Assembly (NCBI GenBank): GCA_002706605.1
Contig: PALT01000025.1
Location: 1-64,000 of the forward strand
From: Rhodovulum sp.
GTDB lineage: Bacteria; Pseudomonadota; Alphaproteobacteria; Rhodobacterales; Rhodobacteraceae
Length of the DNA stretch: 64,000 nt
Direction of reading: 5' to 3'
Below the pieces are notes generated by a model that searched no databases, was not told the DNA's origin, and saw only the letters and a list, made by a program, of their open reading frames with translations. Shown here in pieces: positions 16,928 to 25,819 of this stretch (position 1 is the stretch's first letter; each line of letters starts with the position of its first letter). A program made the position numbers and the translations under genes.

Positions 16928-18259
16928 ATGGCGGACGAGAAACACAATCTGATCACATGGCTGGGGTTCACGACCGAGCCGGACTTTTCCAAGGCCCGCC
17001 TTCTGGGCCATGCCATCGGGTACGGGTTCGTCGCGCTTTACGTGTGCGTTTTCCTCTTGCTGGTCGGTGGATTGATGTGGACGATCACCCATGTGCCGGA
17101 CATCATCGACGACGTGATCTATGCCAATGATCCGAGTGAGGCGCGGTGGCTCTTGGCCAGCCTCGCCGCCCTGACCGCCGTGACCTCCGCCGCCGTCGCC
17201 CTGCCCTTTACGGTTCTCAAAACCATCTACAACCGCCGCCAGACCGAAGTCGCCGAGCAGACACACATCACTGAGCAAATTCGAGAGGCCGCGGAAAGAC
17301 TAAGCGCTAATATCGAAGTTAAGCGCCAACGCAGACGCGCTAACGGGAGACTTGCGTATCGACCGATCGACGCGAAAGACAAAGATTCAGAACCCAACTA
17401 CTCTGATCCAATTTACGAAACCGTTAGTGAACCAAATATAGAGGTCCGGGTAAGCGGTTTGCTCGCACTAGAGCGTGTTGCGAAGTCGCATCCTGACGAA
17501 ACGAGAAGAATTGTCGAAATCCTTTGCAGCTTCATCAAAAAAAATTGCAACAGCGTGGCAAAACTCCGCGTGGATGAAGAGTTCGGCGAAGGCAAACAAG
17601 GCAAAAAACACGTTTGGAAAGTGCCTCTACGCGAGGACATAAAGGTGGCATTGCGGGTGCTCGGGAGGCGTCCCAAAACCTTTTCCGACATAACTCACAA
17701 AGAGCTAGACCCGCCAATCTTGGAGCAAGTAGACTTTACCAACCTTGACCTCATGGCGTTGCCCTTCGACGGCATTGTTTTCAAGCGCTGCAATTTCACC
17801 AACGCGCAAATGCAACTCTCTTCGTGCCGAGGTTGCAGCTTCAAGCTCTGCAGCTTCGGAAGTTCAGACTTCAGGGTAGCAAAGTTAGACGGCGCTTATC
17901 TAGAGCATATTCCACTATCTAACGATTTTGGGTCGCCAAATTTTACGGCCGCTTCACTAATCGGTTGCGGATTGAAATATGTGCAGTTCTCAGCAAAAAC
18001 CATTCCACTTGAATTAGTTAACATGGAACGCATTTTCTGTGACGCCACTTGCAAGCCCTCTGAAATGGGCGATGGTACGTGGAGCGACATGCGCAAGACC
18101 GAGGGGATGCAAAAACATATCGCTCACTGGTCACAGGAAGAGCTCAGGTCCGAGTATTTTTCCGAAGACATTTCCTCGTTCGATCAAGCCTGGCACGCAT
18201 GGCAGGACGAGATCGGTTTTGATCGGCGCACAAATACGCTAAAGGGTCACTCAGACTGA
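16928..18259 (+). CDS. Membrane protein with C-terminal pentapeptide repeats
   Basis: The 443-residue protein has two membrane segments (about 28-51 and 75-97), a charged region with coiled-coil character (100-140), a helical middle part and a run of pentapeptide repeats at about 268-328 in which every fifth residue is F or L ([25 protein letters not shown] and so on). Pentapeptide proteins form a right-handed beta helix; no enzyme activity can be inferred. From about 17280 to 18240 the DNA is clearly more AT-rich than the neighbours, with codons such as CTA, TTA and AGA that are rare nearby. The first 350 bases look native. This suggests a transferred or fast-evolving C-terminal part. Confidence 0.8.
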   Translation: MADEKHNLITWLGFTTEPDFSKARLLGHAIGYGFVALYVCVFLLLVGGLMWTITHVPDIIDDVIYANDPSEARWLLASLAALTAVTSAAVALPFTVLKTIYNRRQTEVAEQTHITEQIREAAERLSANIEVKRQRRRANGRLAYRPIDAKDKDSEPNYSDPIYETVSEPNIEVRVSGLLALERVAKSHPDETRRIVEILCSFIKKNCNSVAKLRVDEEFGEGKQGKKHVWKVPLREDIKVALRVLGRRPKTFSDITHKELDPPILEQVDFTNLDLMALPFDGIVFKRCNFTNAQMQLSSCRGCSFKLCSFGSSDFRVAKLDGAYLEHIPLSNDFGSPNFTAASLIGCGLKYVQFSAKTIPLELVNMERIFCDATCKPSEMGDGTWSDMRKTEGMQKHIAHWSQEELRSEYFSEDISSFDQAWHAWQDEIGFDRRTNTLKGHSD

Positions 18260-18279
18260 ATCGCCAAGGGACAAGACCC

Positions 18280-19572
18280 ATGCACGACATCAAAGCCATC
18301 CGCGAAAACCCTGCTGCTCTGGACGCGGCACTTGCCCGTCGGGGGGCTGCGCCGATGTCGTCGGAAATCCTGTCGCTGGACGAGGCGCGCCGCGCCATGA
18401 TCCTTGCCGCCGAGACCGCGCAGGCCGAGCAGAACAAGGCCTCCAAAGAGGTTGGTGCGGCCAAGGCCTCGGGCGATGAGGCCGAGTTTGAGCGCCTGCG
18501 CGCCCTTGTCGCCGACAAAAAGGCCGAGGTCGCCCGCCTGAACGAGGACGCCAAGGCCAAGGACGCGGAACTGAGCAACCTGTTGATGACGCTGCCCAAT
18601 TCCCCTGCGGATGACGTGCCGGACGGCGCAGATGAGGACGACAATGTCGAAATCCGCCGCTGGGGCACACCGCGCGAGTTTACCTTTGCGCCCAAGGAAC
18701 ATTACGACCTGCCCGCCGTTCAGGACGGCATGGATTTCGAGGTCGCGGCGAAACTGGCCGGATCGCGCTTTGTGGTTCTGTCGGGCGCCGTGGCGCGGGT
18801 GCACCGTGCGCTGGCCCAGTTCATGATCGACACCCATGTGGACGAAAACGGCCTGACCGAGGCGATCACCCCCGTTCTGGTGCGCGAAGACATGATGTAT
18901 GGCACCGGTCAGTTGCCCAAGTTCGGCGAGGACAGCTATCAGACCAAGGACGGCTGGTGGTTGATCCCGACGGCTGAGGTGACGCTGACCAACATCGTGA
19001 ACAATGTGATGGTCGAAGAGGGCTATCTGCCCCGCCGTTACGTCGCCCACACCCAGTGTTTCCGGTCCGAGGCGGGCAGCGCGGGGCGCGACACCGCCGG
19101 TATGCTGCGCCAGCACCAGTTCGAAAAGGTCGAGATGGTCTCGATCACCAAACCGGACGAGAGCGACGCGGAACACACCCGCATGACCCGCTGTGCCGAG
19201 GATATTCTGGAGCGTCTGGGCCTGCCCTACCGCAAGGTTGCCCTGTGCACCGGCGACATGGGCTTTGGCGCGCGCCGTACCCATGACATTGAGGTCTGGT
19301 TGCCCGGTCAGAACACCTATCGCGAGATCAGCTCGGTCTCGACCTGTGGCGATTTTCAGGCGCGCCGCATGAACGCACGGTTCAAGCCCGCCGAGGGCGG
19401 CAAGCCCGAGTTCCTGCATACGCTGAACGGGTCGGGTCTGGCCGTTGGGCGGTGCCTGATTGCGGTTCTGGAAAACGGTCAGCAAGAGGACGGCTCTGTC
19501 ACCCTGCCCGAGGTTCTGCATGCCCGTCTGGGCGGCAAGACGCGGATCACGGCGGACGGGCAACTGGCCTGA
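18280..19572 (+). CDS. serS: Serine--tRNA ligase
   Basis: SerRS charges tRNA-Ser (and tRNA-Sec). The 430-residue protein has the N-terminal two-helix coiled-coil arm (about 30-105) and the class II catalytic core: motif 2 around [20 protein letters not shown] (about 263-282) and motif 3 near the C-terminus ([16 protein letters not shown]). The ribosome site AAGGGA lies nine bases before the ATG. A strong terminator follows. Confidence 0.98.
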   Translation: MHDIKAIRENPAALDAALARRGAAPMSSEILSLDEARRAMILAAETAQAEQNKASKEVGAAKASGDEAEFERLRALVADKKAEVARLNEDAKAKDAELSNLLMTLPNSPADDVPDGADEDDNVEIRRWGTPREFTFAPKEHYDLPAVQDGMDFEVAAKLAGSRFVVLSGAVARVHRALAQFMIDTHVDENGLTEAITPVLVREDMMYGTGQLPKFGEDSYQTKDGWWLIPTAEVTLTNIVNNVMVEEGYLPRRYVAHTQCFRSEAGSAGRDTAGMLRQHQFEKVEMVSITKPDESDAEHTRMTRCAEDILERLGLPYRKVALCTGDMGFGARRTHDIEVWLPGQNTYREISSVSTCGDFQARRMNARFKPAEGGKPEFLHTLNGSGLAVGRCLIAVLENGQQEDGSVTLPEVLHARLGGKTRITADGQLA

Positions 19573-19591
19573 TCCCCGCGACATGAATTGC

Positions 19592-19620
19592 AAGGGCCGT
19601 CCGATCTGGGCGGCCCTTTT
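19592..19620 (+). terminator. Terminator of serS
   Basis: An eight-pair stem, AAGGGCCG at 19592-19599 with CGGCCCTT at 19611-19618, is followed by T residues 20 bases after the serS stop. Confidence 0.8.
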
Positions 19621-19622
19621 CG

Positions 19623-19829
19623 TTAGCGGTCTTGCGGCGCGATACCCCGCAAACGCGCGGAAATCTCATCGACCTCACCCCGGGTCCAACGGGAGTGTTT
19701 GCGCGCCGTCGCGGACGGATGGGCGTCGCGCCCCGTGCCAACGACGCCCGGGCGGTGCGATGTCTTGGGCCGGATCGGACGCGGGACCAGACCGCCGCCA
19801 CAGGTCGCGCAGTTTTCACATAATATCAG
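19623..19829 (-). pseudogene. Remnant of a DUF1272 zinc-ribbon gene (5' end lost)
   Basis: This minus frame encodes CENCATCGGGLVPRPIRP followed by a tail ending in SARLRGIAPQDR. It resembles the second half of DUF1272 proteins, where a CPxCGGG motif and an RPIRP segment are followed by a conserved C-terminal helix. The first half, which normally holds the other cysteines, is missing. The frame is closed by TAG at 19830-19832, has no ATG or GTG in frame, and abuts the stop of the small membrane gene at 19826. The family match is from memory of the motif. An overlapping frame starting at GTG 19819 gives a low-complexity arginine-rich product and is less convincing. Confidence 0.5.
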
Positions 19830-20011
19830 CTACTTGCAGGACCTCTCTCACCCGACACCTGAGCAGTTCCCGCCACGATCTCAGCCGCCGCTGCAATACG
19901 TTTCAGCGACTTTACCACCGAGACGACAGCCCAGAGAAAGAACACCAAAAACGCGATGTAAAGGATCGGAACGACGACGATCAACGGGCTGATCGGGGAA
20001 ATTGGCATCAT
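19826..20011 (-). CDS. Small single-span membrane protein, unknown function
   Basis: The 61-residue product starts MMPISPISPL, has one strong membrane segment (about residues 9-32) and a basic amphipathic segment (KSLKRIAAAAEIV) after it. A GAAAGG ribosome-like site lies about 11 bases before the ATG. The frame is open upstream to 20176, but that part has no membrane or family features and overlaps the divergent TspO-like gene. No family is recognised. It ends just before the DUF1272 remnant. Confidence 0.5.
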   Translation of the reverse strand: MMPISPISPLIVVVPILYIAFLVFFLWAVVSVVKSLKRIAAAAEIVAGTAQVSGERGPASS

Positions 20012-20138
20012 GACTGTGCGCCTTTCTAACGTAAAACAGAATGCCCTTTGGGGTCGCACCCGCGCGGGTCGGTGACAAATCACATCCCTCTTTCCTTTGA
20101 TCACATCCGCGCTAGGGTTGCTGAGGAAAGGACTCCCC

Positions 20139-20846
20139 ATGCCCCGATTGCCCGCCATTCTGACCGCGCTTGTCACCGCTGCGTTTGTTCTGTCGCCCGC
20201 CGTGTTCGGACAGTTCGGCGGGTATGAGCCGTCGCAGTTCCCGATCCCGCAGGATTCGCCAAAGGCACAGCCCGCCGGGTATGCCTTTGCGATCTGGGGT
20301 CTGATCTATGCGTGGTTGGCTGTGTCCGCGGGTGTTGGCCTGTGGCGGCACGGGGCGGATGGGGGGTGGACGCGGACGCGGTGGGCGTTGATTGCCTCGC
20401 TTGGTCCCGGTGCGCTGTGGATCGGGATTGCGATGGGCGATCCGGTCTGGGCGACGGTTCTGATCTTTTGGATGCTGGCCACCGCGATTGCCGCCCTGTT
20501 CGCGACACCTCTGCGCGACCGGTGGGTGTTGCAGGTGCCGGTCGCCCTGTACGCGGGATGGTTAACGGCGGCGTCCTTTGTGTCGTTGGCCCTGATCGGG
20601 GCGGGATGGGGCGTGCTGACCGGCGAAACGGGGTGGGCGATCCTCACCCTGATCGGCGTTCTGGCGGTCGGGATCACGGTGCAAACCCGCCTGCGCCGCG
20701 CGCCGGCCTATGGGGTCGCGATCGTTTGGGCCCTGATCGGGGTGGCGGCCAATAACATCACCGCCGCGCCGGTTCTCGGCGTGCTGGCCCTGATCGGTGC
20801 CGTGATTATGGGCGTCACGGCGTGGCGGTGCCGCGAAACGGTCTAG
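20139..20846 (+). CDS. TspO/MBR-like tryptophan-rich membrane protein
   Basis: The 235-residue protein has about seven hydrophobic segments and the motif QPAGYAFAIWGLIYAWLA, similar to the PPGWVFPxxWxxLY motif of TspO. Annotated relatives in this group are called tryptophan-rich sensory proteins. TspO proteins bind tetrapyrroles and sense or photodegrade them; whether this longer form does so is unknown. The start at 20139 is chosen because AGGAAAGGA lies six bases upstream; an in-frame ATG at 20097 lacks such a site. Confidence 0.7.
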   Translation: MPRLPAILTALVTAAFVLSPAVFGQFGGYEPSQFPIPQDSPKAQPAGYAFAIWGLIYAWLAVSAGVGLWRHGADGGWTRTRWALIASLGPGALWIGIAMGDPVWATVLIFWMLATAIAALFATPLRDRWVLQVPVALYAGWLTAASFVSLALIGAGWGVLTGETGWAILTLIGVLAVGITVQTRLRRAPAYGVAIVWALIGVAANNITAAPVLGVLALIGAVIMGVTAWRCRETV

Positions 20847-20924
20847 CGCCGTTGCGGGGACTTGTTTTGCGCCCTGCTTTTGGGCTATGAGAGCGCTAAC
20901 AGAATTCAGATAGGACGCCCCGAC

Positions 20925-21566
20925 ATGACCCCCGAACAGGCCTCTGCCCAAAGCGAAGACATCTGCCGTCTGGCCCCTGTGATCCCCGTTCTGGTGGTCA
21001 AAGACGCCAGCTCCGCCGCAGATCTGGCCCGCGCGTTGGTCAAGGGCGGTCTGCCCGCGCTGGAGGTGACGTTGCGCACCGACGCAGCGCTGGACGTGAT
21101 CCGCGAGATGTCGACGGTCGAGGGCGGCGTCGTGGGTGCGGGCACCTTGCTGACCCCCGCCGATGTGCAGGCGGCCAAGGATGCGGGCGCGAAATTCGGC
21201 GTCTCGCCCGGTGCGACCGACCGCATCATCGACGCCTGCCTAGAGGCCGACCTGCCCCTGCTGCCCGGTGCGGCGACGGCGTCCGAGGCGATGTATCTTC
21301 TGGAACGCGGGTTCACCGTGCAAAAGTTCTTTCCGGCCGAGGCAAACGGTGGCGCGCCTGCGCTTAAATCGTTGGCCTCACCCCTGCCGCAAATCCGGTT
21401 CTGCCCGACCGGCGGTGTGTCCCTGAAAAACGCGCCCGATTACCTGTCCCTGCCCAACACCCTGTGCGTTGGGGGCAGTTGGGTTGCACCCGGCAATCTG
21501 GTGGATGCAGGCGATTGGTCCGCCATCACCGCCCTTGCGGCCGAGGCCGCGGCCCTGCCCCGCTAG
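20925..21566 (+). CDS. eda: 2-dehydro-3-deoxyphosphogluconate aldolase (KDPG/KHG aldolase)
   Basis: This 213-residue TIM-barrel class I aldolase cleaves KDPG to pyruvate and glyceraldehyde 3-phosphate in the Entner-Doudoroff pathway. Family motifs are PVIPVLVV, GGLPALEVTLRT with the catalytic Glu, GAGTLLTP, and FFPAE (about residue 137), where a Lys is expected one or two residues earlier (VQKFFPAE). GGVSLKNAPDYL binds the phosphate. The start has an AGGACG site. The edd gene is not adjacent. It is convergent with the small gene at 21570. Confidence 0.95.
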   Translation: MTPEQASAQSEDICRLAPVIPVLVVKDASSAADLARALVKGGLPALEVTLRTDAALDVIREMSTVEGGVVGAGTLLTPADVQAAKDAGAKFGVSPGATDRIIDACLEADLPLLPGAATASEAMYLLERGFTVQKFFPAEANGGAPALKSLASPLPQIRFCPTGGVSLKNAPDYLSLPNTLCVGGSWVAPGNLVDAGDWSAITALAAEAAALPR

Positions 21567-21569
21567 GCC

Positions 21570-21830
21570 CTAGACCCGACGTCCCCGCGCACCACCACGG
21601 CGGCGCGGGGCGTCGCCCTCGACCAGACCATCGCGCAAAACCTGCGTCATCGGATGCTCATCGCGGCCCACGGCGTGCCGGTCCAACAGGATCTGGATTT
21701 CTCCCTTGGGATCATCCCCCGCCCCCATCGCCCAGTCGAGGAAAATGGATTTGCATTCCTCAAGTGTGATGCCCTCAATCTTATAGGCCTCACGGATCAG
21801 GCCCTTGGGGTCGATGTTGGTCTCGCTCAT
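21570..21830 (-). CDS. Conserved hypothetical protein downstream of glnE
   Basis: This 86-residue protein has an acidic helical body (NIDPKGLIREAYKIEGIT, then ECKSIFLDWAM) and an arginine/glycine-rich C-terminal tail. Its ATG overlaps the glnE stop by four bases, so it is translationally coupled to glnE. I do not recognise a named family. The conserved coupling suggests a small partner of glnE or a bystander; function is unknown. Confidence 0.7.
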   Translation of the reverse strand: MSETNIDPKGLIREAYKIEGITLEECKSIFLDWAMGAGDDPKGEIQILLDRHAVGRDEHPMTQVLRDGLVEGDAPRRRGGARGRRV

Positions 21831-24616
21831 TCCGCGTCCTCTGATACGGCAGGCAACAGGGCGTCGATGATCGCCGCGCTGTCCTGTTCAAGTTGCGCCA
21901 AACGCGCGGCCAGATCGTCCAGCGACGTGGCCTCGGTCGTGCGTAGCACAAACGCGCCGCCCCCCTGCCCCAAAGCCGACGGATCAAGCGGTTTGTCCGA
22001 CAAGAGCTTGGCCGCGGTTTCGACCTGACGCAAGCGGCAATAGGCGTGGTTCAAGGCGCGCGCCTGTTCGGGGTCGGGCCATGGCGCATCGGGGGTCAGT
22101 TGATGGATCACCTCGGTCGCGGGGTTGGCCGCGATCAGGGCGGCCGCGCTGGCCACCAGTTCGATGTCCTGTATCCGACCGGGGCCAAGTTTGACGTCCC
22201 ACGGCCCCTTGGGCGGTTTGGCGGCGGCCAGACGCGCGCGCATCTCGGCCACCCCTTGCAATGTTGTGTCGGGATCAGACTTGGCCGCCAGCAGATCGCG
22301 GCGGAACGCCTCGACCTCGGCCATCAGATCGGGCGCGCCTGCGATGGGCCGCGCGCGGGTCAGGGCAAGGTGCTCCCACGTCCATGCTTGGGTCTGTTGA
22401 TAGTCGCGAAACGCCTGAACCGAGGTCGCCACCGGCCCCTGATTGCCCGACGGGCGCAGGCGCATATCGACCTCATACAGGCGCCCCTCGGCCATCGGTG
22501 CGGTCAGGGCCGTGACCAGTGCCTGTGTCAGGCGCGCGTAATAGCTGCGCACGTTCAGGGGGCGGCGGCCCTCTGACATCTCGGCCCCGTCGGGGTCATA
22601 GATCACGATCAGGTCCAGATCGCTGCGCGGCCCAAGGCGCTCTGCGCCAAGGCTACCCATGCCGATCACACAGGCCCCGCGCCCCGGCGGCACCCCGTGT
22701 TTGGCGGCGAAATTGTCGACCACGGCGGGCCAGATCCCCGCCACCACCGCGCCGGCCAGATCGGCGTACTGTTCACCCGCCTGATCGGCCGTAATCAGGC
22801 CGCGCAACAGATGCACCCCGATCCGGAAATGCCATTCCTTGGCCCAGCGGCGCGCAGCGTCCAATTGGCGCTCATAATCGCCCGCCTCAGACAGATGCGT
22901 GGACAATTCGGCGATCAAGGCATCCGGTCCCGGCCACGGCGCAAAGAACCCCCCGCCAATCACCGCATCAAACACCGACGCATTGCGCGACAGGTATTTC
23001 GCCAGCTCGGGCGCGGTGGTCGCGATATCCACAATCAGATCAATCAGTTGCGGGTTGGCGTCGAACAGGGAAAACACCTGAACCCCCGCTGGCAGGCCCG
23101 ACAGGAACCCGTCAAATGCAGCAAATGCCTCTTGCGGTCGGGCGGCGTTGGTCAGGCGCTCTAGGATCGCGGGTTTCAACCGGTCGAACAGTTCCACCGC
23201 GCGGGCCGATCGCAGCGCCGGATAGGTCCGCCACCGCCCCGTGAACTCCGCCGCGAAATCGGGCAGCGGAGTGGCCGCCGTATCGCGTTGTGTCGGGGCG
23301 AAAAAGTCCTCGGTCAACCCGTCCACGCGTTTGAACAGGGTCAACATCCGATCGGCAAACACCGACGTCTCTGCATCGCCACAAAACCGCGCGATCCGGT
23401 CGATGCCGGTGTCGGATGTCGGCATGCTGTGGGTTTGGGCGTCGTTCACCATTTGCAACCGGTGCTCGACCTCCCGCAGGGTGCGGTAATCCTCGGTCAG
23501 GGTCGCGGCAACCTCCTGCGGGATCCAGCCCTTGTCGGCCAGCCGCGCCAGACCCTCAACCGTGCCGCGCACCCGCAGATCGGGGTCGCGCCCGCCCGCG
23601 ATGATCTGGCGGGTCTGGGTAAAGAACTCAATCTCGCGAATGCCCCCTTGGCCCAGCTTGAGGTTATGGCCGCCAAGGGTCAGCGCGCCGTGCAGCCCCT
23701 TATGATCACGAATGGCCAAACGCATGTTGTGGGCGTCCTGAATGGCCGCGAAATCCAGATGTTTACGCCACACAAACGGGCGCAACCGGTCCAGATAGGC
23801 CCAACCCGCATCGATATCACCGGCACAGGGACGCGCCTTGATATGCGCGGCGCGCTCCCACGTGCGCCCGACGCTCTCATAATAGGACTCGGCCGCCGCC
23901 ATCGCCATACAGACCGGCGTCACCTGCGCATCGGGGCGCAGGCGCAGATCGGTGCGAAACACATAGCCGTCGCCGGTGATGTCGGACAGGATCGTGCTCA
24001 TCTTGCGGGTCACGCGCACGAACGCGGCGCGGGCGTCATGATAATCGTCGGGATCGAACCGGTCCTGATCAAACAGGCAAATCAGGTCGATGTCCGAGGA
24101 ATAGTTCAACTCGCCCGCGCCGTGTTTGCCCATCGCCAGCGCGACCATCCCCGCGCCGGTCGCTACATCGTCCTCAGTCATACCGGGCAGCTTGCCGCGC
24201 GTAATTTCGGCGGCGATCAGACGTTTGATCGTGACATCGACACAGAGATCGGCAAAGCGCGTCAGCGCGCCGGTCACTTGCTCCAAATCCCACGCGCCGG
24301 ACAGATCGGCCAGAGCGATCCACAGGGCCGCGCGGCGCTTGGCCTGTCGCAAATGGACCGGCAATTGGTCCAGCGTCAGATCCGCCACATCCGCAAGAAT
24401 GCCATCGAACGCCGCCTCAATCGGTTGTCCAAGGGCCGCGCTTAACCACGCGGCCTCTTTGTGCATGAGGGACTTCAAATAGGGGCTGCACCCCGCCGTG
24501 CCCGCCAACAAATCGGACAAAGGCGGTGTGTGCGTCCGCAAAACATCCGGCACATCGGTCCCACAATCAGGATCGAACACCAAGGGCACACGGCGGATCA
24601 TCGTTTCAAGCATCAT
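21827..24616 (-). CDS. glnE: Bifunctional glutamine synthetase adenylyltransferase / adenylyl-removing enzyme
   Basis: GlnE adds and removes AMP on glutamine synthetase under PII control. The protein is about 929 residues and has two nucleotidyltransferase domains, recognised by GKHGAGELNYSSDIDLICL in the N-terminal half and GMGSLGAERLGPRSDLDLIV in the C-terminal half, plus the helical regulatory regions between. Start choice is uncertain: ATG codons occur at 24616, 24613 and 24601, and the open frame extends to 24757, but the extra residues would be translated palindromes (24660-24745). 24616 is taken as the longest start outside those repeats. Confidence 0.95.
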   Translation of the reverse strand: MMLETMIRRVPLVFDPDCGTDVPDVLRTHTPPLSDLLAGTAGCSPYLKSLMHKEAAWLSAALGQPIEAAFDGILADVADLTLDQLPVHLRQAKRRAALWIALADLSGAWDLEQVTGALTRFADLCVDVTIKRLIAAEITRGKLPGMTEDDVATGAGMVALAMGKHGAGELNYSSDIDLICLFDQDRFDPDDYHDARAAFVRVTRKMSTILSDITGDGYVFRTDLRLRPDAQVTPVCMAMAAAESYYESVGRTWERAAHIKARPCAGDIDAGWAYLDRLRPFVWRKHLDFAAIQDAHNMRLAIRDHKGLHGALTLGGHNLKLGQGGIREIEFFTQTRQIIAGGRDPDLRVRGTVEGLARLADKGWIPQEVAATLTEDYRTLREVEHRLQMVNDAQTHSMPTSDTGIDRIARFCGDAETSVFADRMLTLFKRVDGLTEDFFAPTQRDTAATPLPDFAAEFTGRWRTYPALRSARAVELFDRLKPAILERLTNAARPQEAFAAFDGFLSGLPAGVQVFSLFDANPQLIDLIVDIATTAPELAKYLSRNASVFDAVIGGGFFAPWPGPDALIAELSTHLSEAGDYERQLDAARRWAKEWHFRIGVHLLRGLITADQAGEQYADLAGAVVAGIWPAVVDNFAAKHGVPPGRGACVIGMGSLGAERLGPRSDLDLIVIYDPDGAEMSEGRRPLNVRSYYARLTQALVTALTAPMAEGRLYEVDMRLRPSGNQGPVATSVQAFRDYQQTQAWTWEHLALTRARPIAGAPDLMAEVEAFRRDLLAAKSDPDTTLQGVAEMRARLAAAKPPKGPWDVKLGPGRIQDIELVASAAALIAANPATEVIHQLTPDAPWPDPEQARALNHAYCRLRQVETAAKLLSDKPLDPSALGQGGGAFVLRTTEATSLDDLAARLAQLEQDSAAIIDALLPAVSEDAE

Positions 24617-24659
24617 TCCACATTGATGACTTGACGCATCACCGTGGTCAATGAGCCCC

Positions 24660-24745
24660 GTGAAATTCGGACGAATTTCACGCACCCCAAAAAAATATTT
24701 GCGCCGCAAATATTTGAGACGAAACATTTTTTGACAAAAAATGTT
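24660..24745. repeat. Three consecutive perfect palindromes
   Basis: Repeat 1: arms 24660-24669 and 24672-24681 (GTGAAATTCG, two-base spacer). Repeat 2: arms 24693-24703 and 24705-24715 (AAATATTTGCG, one-base centre). Repeat 3: arms 24723-24732 and 24736-24745 (AACATTTTTT, three-base spacer). All arms pair perfectly. They lie between the divergent glnE and DUF2852 genes and are much more AT-rich than the surroundings. They could be operators, a cruciform-forming element or a dispersed repeat family. Confidence 0.9.
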
Positions 24746-24835
24746 AAACCCATTCACATAACCCCTTGCATACGCCCGACGTCAACCCAATCTATACAAT
24801 GTGAAAGGCATTCACATCAAACAAGGAGTACAAGA

Positions 24836-25234
24836 ATGAGTTCCGTCGCAACCTGGCCGTCACAAGCCGAAAACTGGTTGGATCAGCGCGGTAAGGGCGC
24901 GTGGATTGCGGCCATGGTTTTGTCGTTCATCTTTTTCTGGCCGCTGGGCCTTGCACTTCTGGCCTATATGATTTGGGGTAAAAAGAACATGTTCAACGGA
25001 TGCAAACGTCGCGCCGAGCGCTCGCATTACGGTTTCAAATCGTCGGGCAACAGCGCCTTTGACGCCTATAAGGCCGATACGCTGCGCCGTCTTGAAGACG
25101 AACAACAAGCGTTCGAGGATTTCCTGCGCCGCCTGCGTGAGGCCAAGGACAAATCCGAGTTCGACCAGTTTCTGGATGACCGCGCCGCCAAGGCCCGCGA
25201 GACCAAAGACGCCGACACGCACGAAACCGCGTAG
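24836..25234 (+). CDS. DUF2852 membrane protein
   Basis: The 132-residue protein begins MSSVATWPSQAENWL, has a membrane segment at about residues 22-47 (AAMVLSFIFFWPLGLALLAYMIWGK) and a charged coiled-coil C-terminal half rich in E, R and D. This matches DUF2852, common in Rhodobacterales, with unknown function. AAGGAG lies seven bases before the ATG. The frame is open upstream to 24644, but that would translate the palindromes, so the start at 24836 is preferred. Confidence 0.85.
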   Translation: MSSVATWPSQAENWLDQRGKGAWIAAMVLSFIFFWPLGLALLAYMIWGKKNMFNGCKRRAERSHYGFKSSGNSAFDAYKADTLRRLEDEQQAFEDFLRRLREAKDKSEFDQFLDDRAAKARETKDADTHETA

Positions 25235-25306
25235 TCCGGCCACGACAGCCAAAGGGCGCGCCCCCGCGCCCTTTCTTTTCTGCCCAACACCCATTAGGTC
25301 ATAGGA

Positions 25307-25750
25307 ATGGAACAAACGCTTTGGGGTCTGCCTGATCCCGACACCCAACCGGAATTCTACACGGGCGTGCCCAGCAAACGACTGGTCGCGTTTTTCATCG
25401 ACTCGGTCATCATTGTTGTGCTCTGCGTTCTGGCCCTGCCGTTCACGGCCTTTCTGGGCCTGTTCTTTTTCCCGCTCATGTACGTGGTGATCGGCTTTGC
25501 CTATCGCACAGTCATGTTGGCGCGAAATTCGGCAACGCTTGGGATGTCGGCCATGTCGATTGAGGTGCGCGATGGTCAAGGGCGGACGCTGGATTTGCCG
25601 ATGGCGGTCATGCATACGGGCGCCTATTCCGCCCTTGTGATCAGTATCTTCTTTCAGATCGGATCGATTGTTTTGATGCTGAGCACGCCCCGCGCGCAGG
25701 GTCTGCATGACTATGTTCTGGGCACGGCGGTGATCAACCGCGCCGCCTAA
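25307..25750 (+). CDS. RDD family membrane protein
   Basis: The 147-residue protein has the RDD layout: an Arg-containing start of the first membrane span (PSKRLVAFFIDSVIIVV), a second span, GMSAMSIEVRDGQGR between spans, and a final HDYVLGTAVI motif. RDD proteins are small three- or four-span membrane proteins, some proposed to be transporters; the function here is unknown. It lies 72 bases after the DUF2852 gene in the same direction. Confidence 0.85.
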   Translation: MEQTLWGLPDPDTQPEFYTGVPSKRLVAFFIDSVIIVVLCVLALPFTAFLGLFFFPLMYVVIGFAYRTVMLARNSATLGMSAMSIEVRDGQGRTLDLPMAVMHTGAYSALVISIFFQIGSIVLMLSTPRAQGLHDYVLGTAVINRAA

Positions 25751-25819
25751 TCCACGCAAGACCCTTGGCGCGTGGCGCAGGCTTTGCTAGCGTTTGGCCA
25801 AACAACATCCGTCTGAGTC

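Noticed and set aside
19547-19819. Minus frame starting at GTG 19819
   Set aside because: It gives an arginine/alanine-rich product without recognisable motifs, while the overlapping frame has the conserved zinc-ribbon CxxCxxCGGG and RPIRP pattern of DUF1272.
24616-24757. N-terminal extension of glnE through the palindromes
   Set aside because: The additional residues are just translated inverted repeats, with no ribosome site at the far ATG and no similarity to GlnE N-termini.
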